Made by a program: the position numbers and the translations under genes. Below are positions 11,297 to 21,318 of a stretch of DNA of 64,000 nt, in pieces. Source of the DNA: Streptomyces thinghirensis (GTDB taxonomy: Bacteria; Actinomycetota; Actinomycetia; Streptomycetales; Streptomycetaceae); contig JAKFGP010000059.1 of the NCBI GenBank assembly GCA_021502835.1, forward strand, positions 171,462 to 235,461, read 5' to 3'. Positions within the stretch are counted from its first letter, which is position 1, and the number at the start of each line of letters is the position of its first letter. Under the pieces are notes generated by a model, which saw nothing but the letters and a program-made list of their open reading frames with translations, was not told the DNA's origin and searched no databases.

Positions 11297-11328
11297 CAAC
11301 GTTGCACAAGCCGCGTTGCACAAGCCGC
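11297..11328. promoter_or_regulatory. Putative operator CAACGTTG with a 14-bp tandem duplication upstream of GH127
   Basis: A perfect 8-bp palindrome CAACGTTG (11297-11304) begins two exact copies of GTTGCACAAGCCGC (11301-11314 and 11315-11328). The second copy gives an extra half site. It lies about 140-170 bp before the GH127 start, in keeping with control by the LacI-family protein. Confidence 0.5.
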
Positions 11329-11465
11329 ACAGCAGCCCCGGCGAGCGGCCCGGCCGCCCTACCGGTGCGCCTCCGCACCGCATCAGGCGCGTCGTTCGTC
11401 TGCCGCCCCCTGCCGGGGGCCGGACGGCGGCACCCAAGCACCCGAGTTCGCATCTGGAGCCCCGT

Positions 11466-14073
11466 ATGTCCGTCAGCAGACGCGCACTCCTCGGCACCGG
11501 CGCCCTGGCCCTCGGAACGGCAGCACTGGGCGGACCGCTCGCCCCTACGCGTCGGCCGCCACGTCACGGCCGACCGGGCCACTCGTGCCCGAAGCCTTCC
11601 GGAAGCTGCCCGCCGGCAGCGTCACCGCACGCGGGTGGCTCGCCGGTCAGCTCCGACTCCAACTCGACGGCCTGTGCGGCCAGTACGAGAACCTGTCCCA
11701 TTTCCTCGACTTCTCCGGCCACCGGCTGGGTGCACCCGGAGCGCGGCGCGTGGGAGGAGGTGCCGTACTGGTTGCGCGGCTACGTGCCCCTGGCCATCGC
11801 CACCGGAGACCGGCACGCACTGGCGCGCTCGAGCGCGTGGATCGACGCGATCCTGGCCACCCGGCAGAGCGACGGCTTCTTCGGGCCGCGCGCCCTGCGC
11901 ACGTCCCTCAACGGCGGGCCGGACTTCTGGCCGTTCCTGCCTCTGCTCCAGGCGCTGCGCACCTACGAGGAGTACACGGGCGACGAGCGGGTCGTGCCCT
12001 TCCTCGTCCGGTTCCTGCGCTTCATGAACGCCCAGGGCCCCGGGGCCTTCGACACCAGCTGGGTCCCCTACCGCTGGGGGCGACGGCCTCGACGTCGCCG
12101 TCTGGCTCCACCGCCGCACCGGCGAGCCGTTCCTCCTGGACCTGGCCGCCAAGATGCACACCCTGGGCGCCGACTGGACGGGTCCCACGCCCTCCCGGCA
12201 CAACGTCAACATCGCCCAGGGCTTCCGGGAGCCCGCCCAGTACGCGCAGGTGACCGGCGACGCGGAGCTGACCAGGGCCACCTACCGGGCCTACGACAGG
12301 GTCATGGACGTCTACGGACAGTTCCCGGGCGGCGGCATGGCCGGTGACGAGAACTACCGGCCCGGCTTCACCGACCCCCGGCAGGGCTTCGAGACCTGCG
12401 GCATCGTCGAGTTCATGGCCAGCCACGAACTGCTCACCAGGATCACCGGCGACCCCGTCTGGGCGGACCGCTGCGAGGATCTCGCGTTCAACATGCTGCC
12501 CGCCTCACTCGACCCCCAGGGCAGGGCCATCCACTACATCACCAGCGCCAACAGCGTCGACCTCGACAACAGGCCCAAGACCCAGGGGCAGTTCCAGAAC
12601 GGCTTCGCCATGCAGGCCTTCAGCCCGCCGTCGACCAGTACCGCTGCTGCCCACACAACTACGGCATGGGCTGGCCCCTACTTCACCGAGGAACTGTGGC
12701 TGGCCACCCCGGACGGCGGACTGGCCGCGTCGATGTACGCACCGAGCCGGGTCCGCGCGCGGTCGCGGGGAACACGACGGTGACCGTCACCGAGGACACC
12801 GGCTACCCCTTCACCGAGACCGTCACCCTGACCGTGTCCACCCCGCGCCCGGTCCCATTCCCGCTGCGGCTGCGCGTGCCCGGCTGGTGCGACCGACCGG
12901 AGCTACGCGTCAACGGCCGGTCCGTGGCCGCGTCGGACGGCCCCGCCTGGGCCGCCGTCGAGCGAACCTGGCGCGACGGCGACGCGGGTGACCCTGCGTC
13001 TCCCCCAGCGGACGACGCTGCGCCACTGGCCCGAGCAGCACGACGCCGTCAGCGTCCAGCACGGCCCCCTCACCTACTCCCCTCAAGATCGGTGAACGGT
13101 ACGAGGCGCTACGCGGGGCGACGACACCTTCCCCGAGTACGAGGTGCACGCGACCTCGTCGTGGAACTACGGCCTCACTCCGACGCCCCGGCCGGCCCTC
13201 ACACGCGACGACGGGCCGGTCCCCCGACAAACCCGTCCACCCGTAGTCGTCCGGCCCCAAGACCCCCGAACCCCGGCGCAACAAACAGGGACAACAACGA
13301 GCGGGTGGGCCCCCCACCAACCCCCACCCCCACCCCGAACACTCATCGAACCCCCCAACCCCCCACCCCCCCACCAGAACAATCCCCAAACAAAACAACA
13401 AAACCACCCCCCCCTCCCCCAACCGGCACCCCCCGTTCACCCATGAAACGGTCCCGGTCCGCATGACCGCCGAAGCCCGGCGCATCGAACAGTGGATCGC
13501 GGACGACGAGCGGGTGGTGGCGCCCCTACAACCCGGCCCGGCCCGCAGCGACGCCCCCGTGGAGACCGTCACCCTCGTCCCGATGGGCGCGGCGCGGCTG
13601 CGCATCACCGCCTTCCCACGGCCGACCCGGACGGCCGGCCCTGGACCCCCGGAACCGCCCTTCCGGCGGATCCAGAACAAGCACAGCGGCAAGGTCCTCG
13701 CCGTCGACGGCATGTCCCTGGACAACAGCGCACGCGTCGTGCAGTTCAACAACTCCGGCACCAGCGACCATGCCTGGCAGCTCGTGGACCGAGGCGAGGG
13801 CTGGTACCTGATCCTGCAACGGCAACAGCGGCAAGGTCCTCGGCGTCGACGGCATGTCCACCGCCGACAGCGCCCTGGTCGTCCAGTACGAGGACAACGG
13901 CACCGCCGACCACCTGTGGGCCCCGCTGGACGACGGGGACGGCATGGTACCGCGTCCGCAACAAGCACAGCGGCAAGGTCCTCGGCATCGCCGGCATGTC
14001 GACGGCGAACAGCGCCCAGGTCGTCCAGTTCACCGACAACGGTACGGCCGACCACCTGTGGAGGTTCCTGTGA
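11466..14073 (+). CDS. Secreted GH127 (DUF1680) beta-L-arabinofuranosidase-like enzyme with C-terminal ricin-type repeats
   Basis: Predicted extracellular glycosidase that removes beta-L-arabinofuranose residues. The ATG at 11466 opens a Tat-type signal (SRRALLGTGALALGTAAL). The (alpha/alpha) barrel follows, with the family marks VPYWLRGYVPLAIATGD, GFETCGIVEFMASHELL and, across a frame change near 12640, the double-cysteine motif YRCCPHNYGMGW that binds zinc and supplies the nucleophile in GH127. A beta-sandwich region reaches GAARLRITAFP near 13610. The last 130 residues are three beta-trefoil repeats (SGKVLAVDGMS, SGKVLGVDGMS, SGKVLGIAGMS), each ending in a VVQF/Y element, likely a carbohydrate-binding CBM13-like module. 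At least eight frame changes occur. A G-poor low-complexity block (13245-13442) sits where most relatives have only a short loop. Confidence 0.85.
13245..13442. repeat. C-rich, almost G-free low-complexity block inside the GH127 gene
   Basis: About 200 bp dominated by runs of C separated by A-rich spacers, with very few G from 13320 onward. On the other strand it is a series of G-runs able to form G-quadruplexes. Coding sense is lost here and resumes at FTHETVPVRM-like sequence near 13435. It is either a local insertion or an assembly fill-in. Confidence 0.6.
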
Positions 14074-14113
14074 CCGACTGACGGCGCGGCGCAGCGGCAA
14101 TGCTGCGGGCAGC

Positions 14114-14143
14114 ACCCCGCGCCGGTACGACAGGGCGCGGGGT
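14114..14143. terminator. Hairpin terminator between GH127 and the TetR gene
   Basis: Perfect 10-bp arms ACCCCGCGCC (14114-14123) and GGCGCGGGGT (14134-14143) with a 10-nt loop lie in the short gap between two convergent genes. Confidence 0.6.
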
Positions 14144-14168
14144 CGGTGCCGCGAGTGGGCGCCGTCGT

Positions 14169-14726
14169 TCAGCGGGCCCGATCGACGACGGCGCCGACGA
14201 TCGCGGCCACTTCCGCGCGGTCAGTGGGCCGGAGGTCGACGGAGTTGTGGATGGAGAGTCCTTCGATCAGCGCGTCGAGGGCCCGCGCGGTGAGCGGGTC
14301 GAAGTGTCTGGCCAGCGAGTCCCGGCTGGCTTGCATCCAGGACCGCATGACGGCGCGCACCTCGGGGTGGCGGGTGGCGAAGGCGTAGAGCTCGTAGCCG
14401 AGCAGGAGATTGTGGTCGGTCCCCCACACTTTCCCGCAGATGATCTCGACGACCGCGTCCTGCGCCTCCCGGGGCGACCGGGCCGCCTCCAGGAGGGCTC
14501 CGTAGCGCGTGGAGACGGTCTCGGCGTGCCGGGTGAAGGCGTCGGTGAGCAGGTGCTGCATGTCGTCGAAGTAGTAGGTGAGTGAGCCCAGCGGCACCCC
14601 GGCCGCGTCGGCGATCTTGCGGAAGGTCACTTTGATGGCGCCCTGCTCGGCGATGACGTCGAGCGCGGCGTCGAGGATGCGTTCGCGGCGCCGGGGGTCG
14701 TTGGGGCCGCGGGTGCTGCCTGTCAT
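14169..14726 (-). CDS. TetR/AcrR-family regulator, divergent from an MFS transporter
   Basis: Intact 185-residue regulator, one of few genes here with no frame change. The N-terminal helix-turn-helix is clear (ILDAALDVIAEQGAIKVTF, then IADAAGVPLGSLTYYFDDM). A ligand-binding helical domain ends in IVGAVVDRAR. I start at ATG 14726, which gives the usual short arm before the first helix. Longer upstream readings cross the divergent promoter. The neighbour transcribed the other way is an MFS pump, and an inverted repeat lies between them, so this is probably a local repressor of efflux released by the pump's substrate. Confidence 0.9.
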   Translation of the reverse strand: MTGSTRGPNDPRRRERILDAALDVIAEQGAIKVTFRKIADAAGVPLGSLTYYFDDMQHLLTDAFTRHAETVSTRYGALLEAARSPREAQDAVVEIICGKVWGTDHNLLLGYELYAFATRHPEVRAVMRSWMQASRDSLARHFDPLTARALDALIEGLSIHNSVDLRPTDRAEVAAIVGAVVDRAR

Positions 14727-14753
14727 CGCCGTTGTCTGCCTTGTCTTCTCGGA

Positions 14754-14793
14754 CACCCACCCAGTGTGTACATTTGTGCATACTCGGTGGGTG
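14754..14793. promoter_or_regulatory. Inverted-repeat operator between tetR-type gene and MFS gene
   Basis: Arms CACCCACCCAG (14754-14764) and CTCGGTGGGTG (14783-14793) pair except at one position. The spacer contains a second, weaker dyad (TGTGTACA/TGTGCATA). The location suits binding by the adjacent TetR-family protein. Confidence 0.55.
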
Positions 14794-14846
14794 CGGGGAC
14801 TCGTTGCCTGCCTGTCCATTCTGTCGAGTGCCAGCGGAGCCCCTTC

Positions 14847-16057
14847 TTGATAGACCGCGCCGTGCGCCGACGCCGTCGGGCGTTGTTCCTGTTCTTCTTC
14901 CTCAACGGCATCGCCATGTCCTCCTGGGTCACGCGCACGCCGGACATCCGTGATCACCTGGGGGTGTCCACCGGGCAGATGGGGCTGGTGCTCTTCGGCC
15001 TGTCGGTCGGCTCCATGGCCGGCATCCTGTGTTCCGGCCGCTTCGTGTCGAAGTTCGGCACCAGGCCCGTAACGGCACTCGCGGCCCTGTTGGTCATCGC
15101 GAGCGTGGTCATCGTCGGGGTCGGCAGCGCCTCGCCTCCGCACCGCTGGTCACACGCGGGACTGTGCGTGTTCGGCACGGGGATCGGGTCGGGTGAGGTG
15201 GCGATCAACGTGGACGGTGCCGACGTGGAACGGATCACCGGCACGGCGGTTCTCCCCACGCTGCACGGATGCTTCAGCCTGGGGACCGTCATCGGAGGCC
15301 TGGCCGGCATGGCGGCCACCCGCCGCGTCGTTCCCCGCCCACTGGCACCTGGCTGCAGTCGCCGTGGTGGCGACCGCGCTCTTCACCTACGCCATCGGTG
15401 CCGTCCCCGCCCGGACCGGAATCCGCACCGCACCGCCTGCTTCGGACACCGCGCAGCGTTCGAGGGTCGCGGGTGTGGCGGGACCGTAGGCTCCTGCTGA
15501 TCGGGGCCATCGTGCTGGCCATGGCTCTCGCCGAGGGCGCCGCCAACGACTGGCTGCCGCTGCTCATGGTCGACGGCCACGGGCTCGACGCAGCACCGCG
15601 GCCGGCTCGCTCGTCTACGTGGGGTTCGCCGCGGCGATGACGCTGGGGCGCTTCAGCGGCACGTTCTTCCTCAACCGTTACGGCCGGGCGACTGTCGTGC
15701 GGGCCAGCGCGATCTCCGGCGCCATCGGCCTGTCCCTGGTCATCTTCTCCGACAACGCCGTCGTGGCGGCAGCCGCCGTCCTCTTCTGGGGGCTGGGCGC
15801 GTCCCTGGGCTTCCCGGTGGCCCTGTCCGCCGCCCCGGGTGATTCGGGGCCCGACCAGACCGCCCGTGTCGATCTCGTGGCAACGATCGGCTACATCCGC
15901 CTTCTTGGTGGGCCCGCCCGCTCTCGGCTTCCTGGGCGACCACTACGGATTGCGTTCGGCGATGGTGGTGGTGCTGGCGTTCGTCGCCATGGCCGTCTTC
16001 GTGGCCCCTGCCGCCGGCGCCTCTTCAGTCGCGCGCGCTCGGCGGCGGTCAGGTTGA
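14847..16057 (+). CDS. MFS transporter
   Basis: Twelve-segment major facilitator, about 400 residues. Recognisable parts are [20 protein letters not shown] in the first helix, [20 protein letters not shown] (motif A region), [14 protein letters not shown], and the last helices [20 protein letters not shown] and [18 protein letters not shown]. Frames shift near 15320, 15485, 15592 and 15900. TTG 14847 is favoured as start because GGAG lies 8 nt upstream; an in-frame GTG at 14862 is an alternative. The protein resembles the YbjJ-like group of MFS proteins. The substrate is unknown and control is presumably by the divergent TetR. Confidence 0.75.
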
Positions 16058-16159
16058 TCGGGCAAGCCGGCGCAACGGGCATGACAGACAGGCCGATCGG
16101 GAGAACGCGGAGTACGACGGGTCTCAGCCCTCCGGGCCTGCGCCGATATCCAACAGGAC

Positions 16160-17158
16160 TCAGCCTTCCGCGACCGCTGACTCGATCAGGGACAGCGTCC
16201 GGTTGTCGGCGTCCAGGTGTGCGCGGACGCCGATGGGCAGCGGCAGGTTCGGTGAGGTGTGACCGAAGTCGACCTGTGCGAGAACCGGGATGTCACGTCG
16301 GCCCAGGACATCGAGTACCACGTCGCGTAGCTCTGCGCGCTGTCCGCCACCCTCGTGGGGAGTGATCTCGGTCGGGATGCCGACCACCATGCCGGCGATC
16401 CGGTCCAGCACACCGGACAGCCGCAAGGTGTGCAGGTCGTTCCAGATTCGCGAGACCGGCCGCTGCAGCTCCTCCCAGAACAACACGGCGCCCGCGAACC
16501 GTTCGGGGGCCGGCGCGGGCTGGTGTCGCCTGCAGTAGGACCAGGCGGTTCAGCAAGCCGCCGAACAGTGGTCCCTGCGCGCTGCCCGGCCGCCAGGTCT
16601 CCCAGGCCTCCCTCGCCGGCAGCGCGCCCGGCGCCTCAGCCTTGGTGAGCACCCGAGTGTAGAGGTCGATGAGCTCGGAGCGACGGGCCTCGTCGCCCAG
16701 CGTGTACCAATCGCTGCCGAAACCGTGGGTGGCGATGTCGGCGTGGAAGCCGACGAGGCCGGTCTGGGCGTACAACGCCATGTGCAGCAGCGATATATCG
16801 CTGTAGCCGATGATCGGTTTCGGGTCGGCCCGGATCGCGTCCAGGTCGATCAGGTCGAGATAGCCGATGGTCGCCTGTCCACCGGTGTGCGCGATGATGG
16901 CCCGCACCTCCGGGTCCCGGAGCAGAGCATGGTTCGTCGGCCTGCTCCGCAGTGCCCGACGCCCACCAGCGATTCTGCGCCGGGTGGACCATCGGGCTGA
17001 CCCGCACGCGAAAACCCATCCGCTCGAGTATCGCCACACCGCGGGCAAGCAGTGGTTCCTCACCCGGCGCGAGCTGGCCCGGGAGCGCGGTAACCACCAC
17101 GAGATCGCCGGAACGCAGCGCGCGGGGCCGAAGGTCGCAGGCATACGGCCTCCTCCAT
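16160..17158 (-). CDS. Peptidase S66 family protein (LD-carboxypeptidase/MccF-like)
   Basis: Serine peptidase of the LdcA/MccF group, which cleaves L,D bonds in peptidoglycan peptides or inactivates microcin-type acyl adenylates. Family positions are visible: an N-terminal DLVVVTALPGQLAPGEEP strand, VRAIIAHTGGQATIGYLD, the nucleophile region PIIGYSDISLLHMAL, the Glu of LFWEELQRPVSRI, and the catalytic His in FGHTSPNLPLPIGVRA. Frames shift near 17105, 16970 and 16530. The start is uncertain: ATG 17158 has no good ribosome site and ATG 17144 follows GGAGG closely. The neighbours give no functional clue, so the substrate class is open. Confidence 0.75.
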
Positions 17159-17289
17159 GTTGATCAGTAGTGGCGACCAACAAGGCCCGTGCCGCCGATA
17201 TTCCGCCTCACCGGCGTGATGACGCCCTCAAACCCCGGCTGGGCCACGGGCCGCCCGCCCCAGACCGAAAGACTTACGACGCTGACCAC

Positions 17290-17863
17290 TCAGTGAGCTG
17301 GGATCGGCACTGTCGACGGCCGCCAGTCTCGCCTGATCAACCCGAACACCCAGAGTCGGACACCTCGCCGTTCACGACGCAGTCTTCCCGCAGCGTCCCT
17401 TCACGCACGAAACCGACCTTCTCCAGAACCCTGGCGGATGCCCTGGTGCGCGATGTCGGTCTCGGCCTGAACTCGGTTCAGGTCCAGCGTGTCGAATGCC
17501 CACTGCAGCAAGGCGTGCGCGGCTTCCGTCGCGTAGCCGTGGCCCCACATCGCATCGTCGAGGCAGTAGCCCAACGACGCGCTGCGGTAGCCTGGGTCCC
17601 ATTCGGTCAGACCGCACCAGCCGACGAACGCACCGTCGGACGCACGGTCGATCGCCACTCGCGCGCCGGTGCCTTCGTCCGCCATCTTCCCGCACATCGC
17701 GACGAAGCGTTCAGCGCGAGCCCGTTCGTTCCACGGCGCGGAGTCCCAGTAGCGCATCACGTGGGCGCTGCTGTGCAGCGTGAAGGAGGCGGTCCGCGTC
17801 GGCGTCGGTGAAGGGCCGCAGTCGCAGACGGGCGGTGTGCAGCGTGGGAGTGGCCAAAGTCAT
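17290..17863 (-). CDS. GNAT-family N-acetyltransferase (RimJ/RimL type)
   Basis: About 190 residues starting MTLATPTLHTARLRLRPF at 17863. The acetyl-CoA binding motif A appears as GYCLDDAMWGHGYATEAAH, followed by the helix ALLQWAFDTLDLNRV. Frame changes near 17785, 17436 and 17345 must be bridged to reach the end at 17290 (reading VFGLIRRDW in the last strand). RimJ/RimL relatives acetylate protein N-termini, small molecules or antibiotics. Nothing here distinguishes these. Confidence 0.75.
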
Positions 17864-18027
17864 GGGCGCCATCTTGCATCCTCGTGGGCGGGCAGAGCAT
17901 CGAATATCCGGTCCCGGCCCGAGCGCGGCGTCACGGATCTCCGCGAACGGAGCCTCCAGGTCCGTGTCCTGCCGACGAGCGCGACAGCGTCTACTGACCA
18001 GGCCCTGCCCGGCCCAAAGCTGCGACG

Positions 18028-18799
18028 ATGAAGCGCGCAACCGACATACCCGAGAACTTCACGCAGTCTGTGGAACCGGCCCGCGTGAACGACTACGACC
18101 GTTTCGCCAAGGCGTACGCGGCGGAGAACGAGAACAACCTCGTGAACGCGTACTACGAACGGCCCGCGATGTTGACGCTCGCCGGAGACGTGGCCGGCCA
18201 CCGGGTCTGGACGCCGGTTGCGGCTCAGGGCCCTGACCGCCGCACTGCGCGACCGCGGTGCGGTCGTCACCGGGATCGACGCCAGCGCCGGGATGCTCGC
18301 ACTTGCCAGGCGGAGGCTCGGTGACGACGTAACCCTGCACCTGGCCGACCTGAGCGACCGCTTGCCGTTCGATGACGGTGCGTTCGACGACGTGGTCGCG
18401 TCGCTGGTCCTGCACTACCTGGAGGACTGGGAGCCGACGTTGGCCGAGTTGCGGCAGATGCTCAGGCCCGGCGGCCGGCTGATCGTGTCGGTGGACCACC
18501 CTGTCACGGCCTACACGATCCGGGATCCTCGACCCGACTACTTCGCGAACACGAGCTATACCTTCGACTGGATGCTCGGCGGGCAGTCCACCCCTATGCG
18601 ACTCTGGCGCAAGCCGTTGCACGCAATGATCGATGCTTTCACCACCGCCGGATTTCGTCTGTCCGTCATCAGCGAGCCGCAGCCTGACCCAGCCGCCCGT
18701 GACCTGTTCCCCGACGGCTTCCGCGACCTTTCGACCAAGCCATGCTTCCTGTTCTTCGTCGTCGAGGTGCCGCCGTCGGTCACCGGCCTGGAGAACTGA
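18028..18799 (+). CDS. Class I SAM-dependent methyltransferase
   Basis: Methyltransferase of the Methyltransf_11 type, about 255 residues. The N-terminus MKRATDIPENFTQSVEP leads to a helix EN(E)NNLVNAYYERPAML. Motif I is read as LDAGCGSGP across a frame change near 18209. GIDASAGMLALARRRL (post I) and YLEDWEPTLAELRQMLRPGG (motifs II-III) follow, ending FFVVEVPPSVTGLEN. Relatives are numerous small-molecule methyltransferases. The neighbouring GNAT gene runs the other way and no pathway can be inferred. Confidence 0.8.
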
Positions 18800-18859
18800 T
18801 CAGTCGCGGCTGCTGAAGACGCCCAGCTGACACCCCGATGAGACAAATTCAGGTTCCCA

Positions 18860-19145
18860 GCCTTCCCCCACCGCAAGACCTCGCTGGCCCGCGTCGCCCG
18901 CGACGCTGGAATCACCGACGCCGGGCTGCTCCACCACACGGGACCGCCTGCGCACCGGCGCCACGACGGGCGAGCTCAAAGCGGACCTTGACCATGAGCG
19001 CATCGCCCGGGAGTGCGCGGCACTCGACACCGGGCTGCGGGTCCAGTGGCTGACCAGCGGACGTTCCTTCGACTTGGTCGCCGTGATGGGCTCGCGCCTG
19101 GACCGCCTGATACGCCACATCTCGGCCGACGACGACGGACTGTAG
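18860..19145 (+). pseudogene. TetR-family regulator remnant
   Basis: Two pieces of one regulator lie side by side. TSLARVARDAGITDAGLLHH is a TetR recognition helix (near 18880-18945). HERIARECAALDTGLRVQWL, ending in DDDGL and a stop at 19145, is a ligand-domain tail. Most of the ligand domain between them is missing and frames differ, so this is a deleted gene rather than a sequencing slip. Confidence 0.6.
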
Positions 19146-19194
19146 CGCTTCTGGGAAACGCCAGAGCTGGTCGGATACGTGGGGCTGCCGCAGC

Positions 19195-19262
19195 AAGGCC
19201 GTCGGCGTGGCGGCCGGCCCCGGCGGCACTTTCGAGCGACTCTCCGGCAACCTGGTGCGGCC
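19195..19262 (+). pseudogene. C-terminal scrap of a cupin gene
   Basis: The reading VGVAAGPGGTFERLSGNLV nearly repeats VGVAAGPGGTFERFFENLG in the complete cupin gene at 20676-21280. About 68 bp survive between a TetR remnant and an IS remnant. Confidence 0.55.
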
Positions 19263-19265
19263 TAG

Positions 19266-19717
19266 GCCCGTGTCCCGAAAGTCGATCTTGAACGTTGGAT
19301 GATCACGGTGCATGGCACGGAGCCCGGGCAATCCCGGACCGGGACGCTCTCGCGACGGGTTAAGCACCAAGTTGCACCTGGCCGTCGAGCAAGGCCAGAA
19401 GCCCATGTCGACCGTGATCACGGCCGGACAGCGCGGGGACTCACCGCAGTTCGGACCCGTGTTGGAGAAAGTCCGCGTACCCCGCATCGGATGGGGCCGG
19501 CCACGCGTCCGCCCCGGTCGGGTCCGCGCCGACAGGGCGTACGCCTCCACGGCGGCCGGCCGTCGCATTTCGACTCGGTCGACCACCGCGAGCGCCATGC
19601 GGTTGAGTGCGGGATCAACCGACTAAAGAGGCACCGGGCCGTCGCCACGCGATACGACAACTCGTGGTCCGCCACGAGGCGACCGTCCTCGTCGCAACCA
19701 TCAACGAATGGCTGTGA
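19266..19717 (+). mobile_element. IS5-type transposase remnant
   Basis: The plus strand reads [20 protein letters not shown], then [20 protein letters not shown], and, after an internal deletion and a frame change, [20 protein letters not shown] with a tail equivalent to VATINEWL. These are DDE blocks of Streptomyces IS5-group transposases (second Asp near [10 protein letters not shown], Glu in [11 protein letters not shown]). The N-terminal third and about 50 central residues are missing, so it cannot be active. Its last bases overlap the 3' end of the left-going gene at 19701. Confidence 0.75.
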
Positions 19718-20353
19718 CCAGGGCTCTCAAGGCCCAGGCGGGGCCGCCCCGGAAGTACATACTCCCTGCGCGCCCGGGAGCGGTCACCGCGTTCGTGCGC
19801 AGCATCGGAGCGGTCGGCAGGTGCCATCCGTTTCGCCAGCTCCCGCAAAGTCTCGAGGCCGGCCAGTATCTCCGAGCGATTGTCCGACCTCTTCATCCAC
19901 GTGCCGGCAGCCGAGCGAACATCGACATCGTCGGCCGCACGCCGCCACGCTCTCGCAATCGCGCTCCCACGTAGGCGAACAGCTCGTCGATGTGCTCCTC
20001 GTTGTAGGCCCACAGGACGTGACCGGCGCAGCGGACCTGCAACCACAGAGGCCGCTGGAAGAACGGATCCTCACTACCACCCAGCACCGCGCCAACCAGC
20101 CCAGCCCCCTGCACCCTGCAGGCTTCCAGTCGGCGACGGCACCGCACCCTCCACACGCCAGACGACGCGGCTGGAACAGGAGCTCGCTGAAGTATCCGGG
20201 ATCAGAAAGGCCAGGCCTGGGGATCACGAGAGCACCGCCCCCGCATCGCGGACAGACCACCAGCATCCGACCCGCGAACCGAGCCAACCAACCCCCTGCG
20301 TCATAGTGACGAGCGAGATCAGTACGCGGCTCGGAATCCACAACGGACACCAT
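19701..20353 (-). CDS. Conserved zinc-ribbon protein of unknown function
   Basis: About 215 residues. The protein starts [20 protein letters not shown] at 20353. It has two CxxC pairs typical of a zinc ribbon: [15 protein letters not shown] and [13 protein letters not shown] globular part follows ([32 protein letters not shown]) and the tail is rich in charged residues ([20 protein letters not shown]). Frame changes near 20130, 19925 and 19755 are bridged; the last gives a tail like YFRGGPA. I recall this as a conserved Streptomyces family without known function. The IS remnant abuts its 3' end and may have altered the last codons. Confidence 0.6.
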
Positions 20354-20369
20354 CGCAGGCCCTCACTCA

Positions 20370-20643
20370 TGGGCGAAGGACTGCCCGGCCACCTGTGGCG
20401 CCTCGACGGCCGATGGGCTTTCTCAACCAACGGGGCCTCCACCTGGCCAAGCCACGCCCCTCGGACTACGTCCGCGACAACATCATGATCACCACCAGCG
20501 GGGTCTCCGACCACACTCCCCTGCTCGGCGGCCTGCGCGCGCTCGGCGCCGACCGGATCATGTTCTCCACCGACTGCCGGCCACTCGCGAGTAGTCCGGC
20601 GGCGGCCACTGATTTCGACGGCCTCCAATGTCAGGCTGCCTGA
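20370..20643 (+). pseudogene. Amidohydrolase (TIM-barrel metal hydrolase) C-terminal fragment
   Basis: Only the last quarter survives. It reads LPGHLWRLDGRWAFSTN, then (after a frame change) YVRDNIMITTSGVSDHTPLL, GGLRALGADRIMFSTDCRPL and a short tail to the stop at 20643. The RIMFSTD strand carries the metal-ligand Asp of the amidohydrolase_2/decarboxylase group. There is no N-terminal part upstream. Confidence 0.65.
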
Positions 20644-20675
20644 CATAACAGCAATGGTCGATCCGAGGAGACGGC

Positions 20676-21280
20676 ATGACCATCGAATACGCCACCCGCT
20701 ACCGACAGGCGTCGCGCATTCCCCCGGAGCCCGGCAAGCCGTACTTCATCGAGAAGGGCGAGGGGGACCGCGCCCACCTGTTCGGCGATCTGATCACCAT
20801 CTACGCGGGCGGCGAGCAGACCGAGAACACCTTCAACTTCTTCACCGTCGAAGGCCCGAAGGGCGACATCATCCCGGCCCACCTGCACACCGACACGCAC
20901 GAGGTCTTCTACATCACCCAGGGCGCCGTTCGGCTGTTCGTCGAGGACACCGAGGGCGATCAGCAGGAGAAGCTGCTCACCCCCGGCGACTTCGGCTTCG
21001 TACCCAAGAACTGCCGGCACGCCTACCGCATGGAGCGCCACCACAGCCAGGTCGTCGGCGTGGCCGCCGGCCCGGGGGCACCTTCGAGCGGTTCTTCGAG
21101 AACCTGGGCGCACCCGCGGAGCAACTCGGTCTGCCGCACCAGCCCGTCATACCGGCACCGCGCAAGTTCGCCGGCGTCCCCGAGCAGTACGACGTGCGCC
21201 TTGCCGGACCACCAGTGGCGGAACCGATGACGGCGACAGGGCCCTCACTGCGGGAACTGATCGCCGCACCTACACCCTGA
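20676..21280 (+). CDS. Cupin-domain protein, quercetin 2,3-dioxygenase-like
   Basis: About 200 residues, starting MTIEYATRYRQASRIPPEPG at 20676 (GAGGAGAC shortly upstream). The cupin metal site is visible as AHLHTDTHEVFYITQG (His-x-His and Glu), with the later His in KNCRHAYRMERH. One frame change near 21076 leads to the tail GGTFERFFENLGAPAEQLGL and LRELIAAPTP. Relatives are annotated as quercetin dioxygenases, usually without biochemical proof. A near copy of its C-terminal region survives as a scrap at 19195-19262, suggesting past duplication or rearrangement around the IS remnant. Confidence 0.8.
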
Positions 21281-21318
21281 CCACGCTCCGCTGCCACCCG
21301 CCGCCCCGAGCGAGCCCG

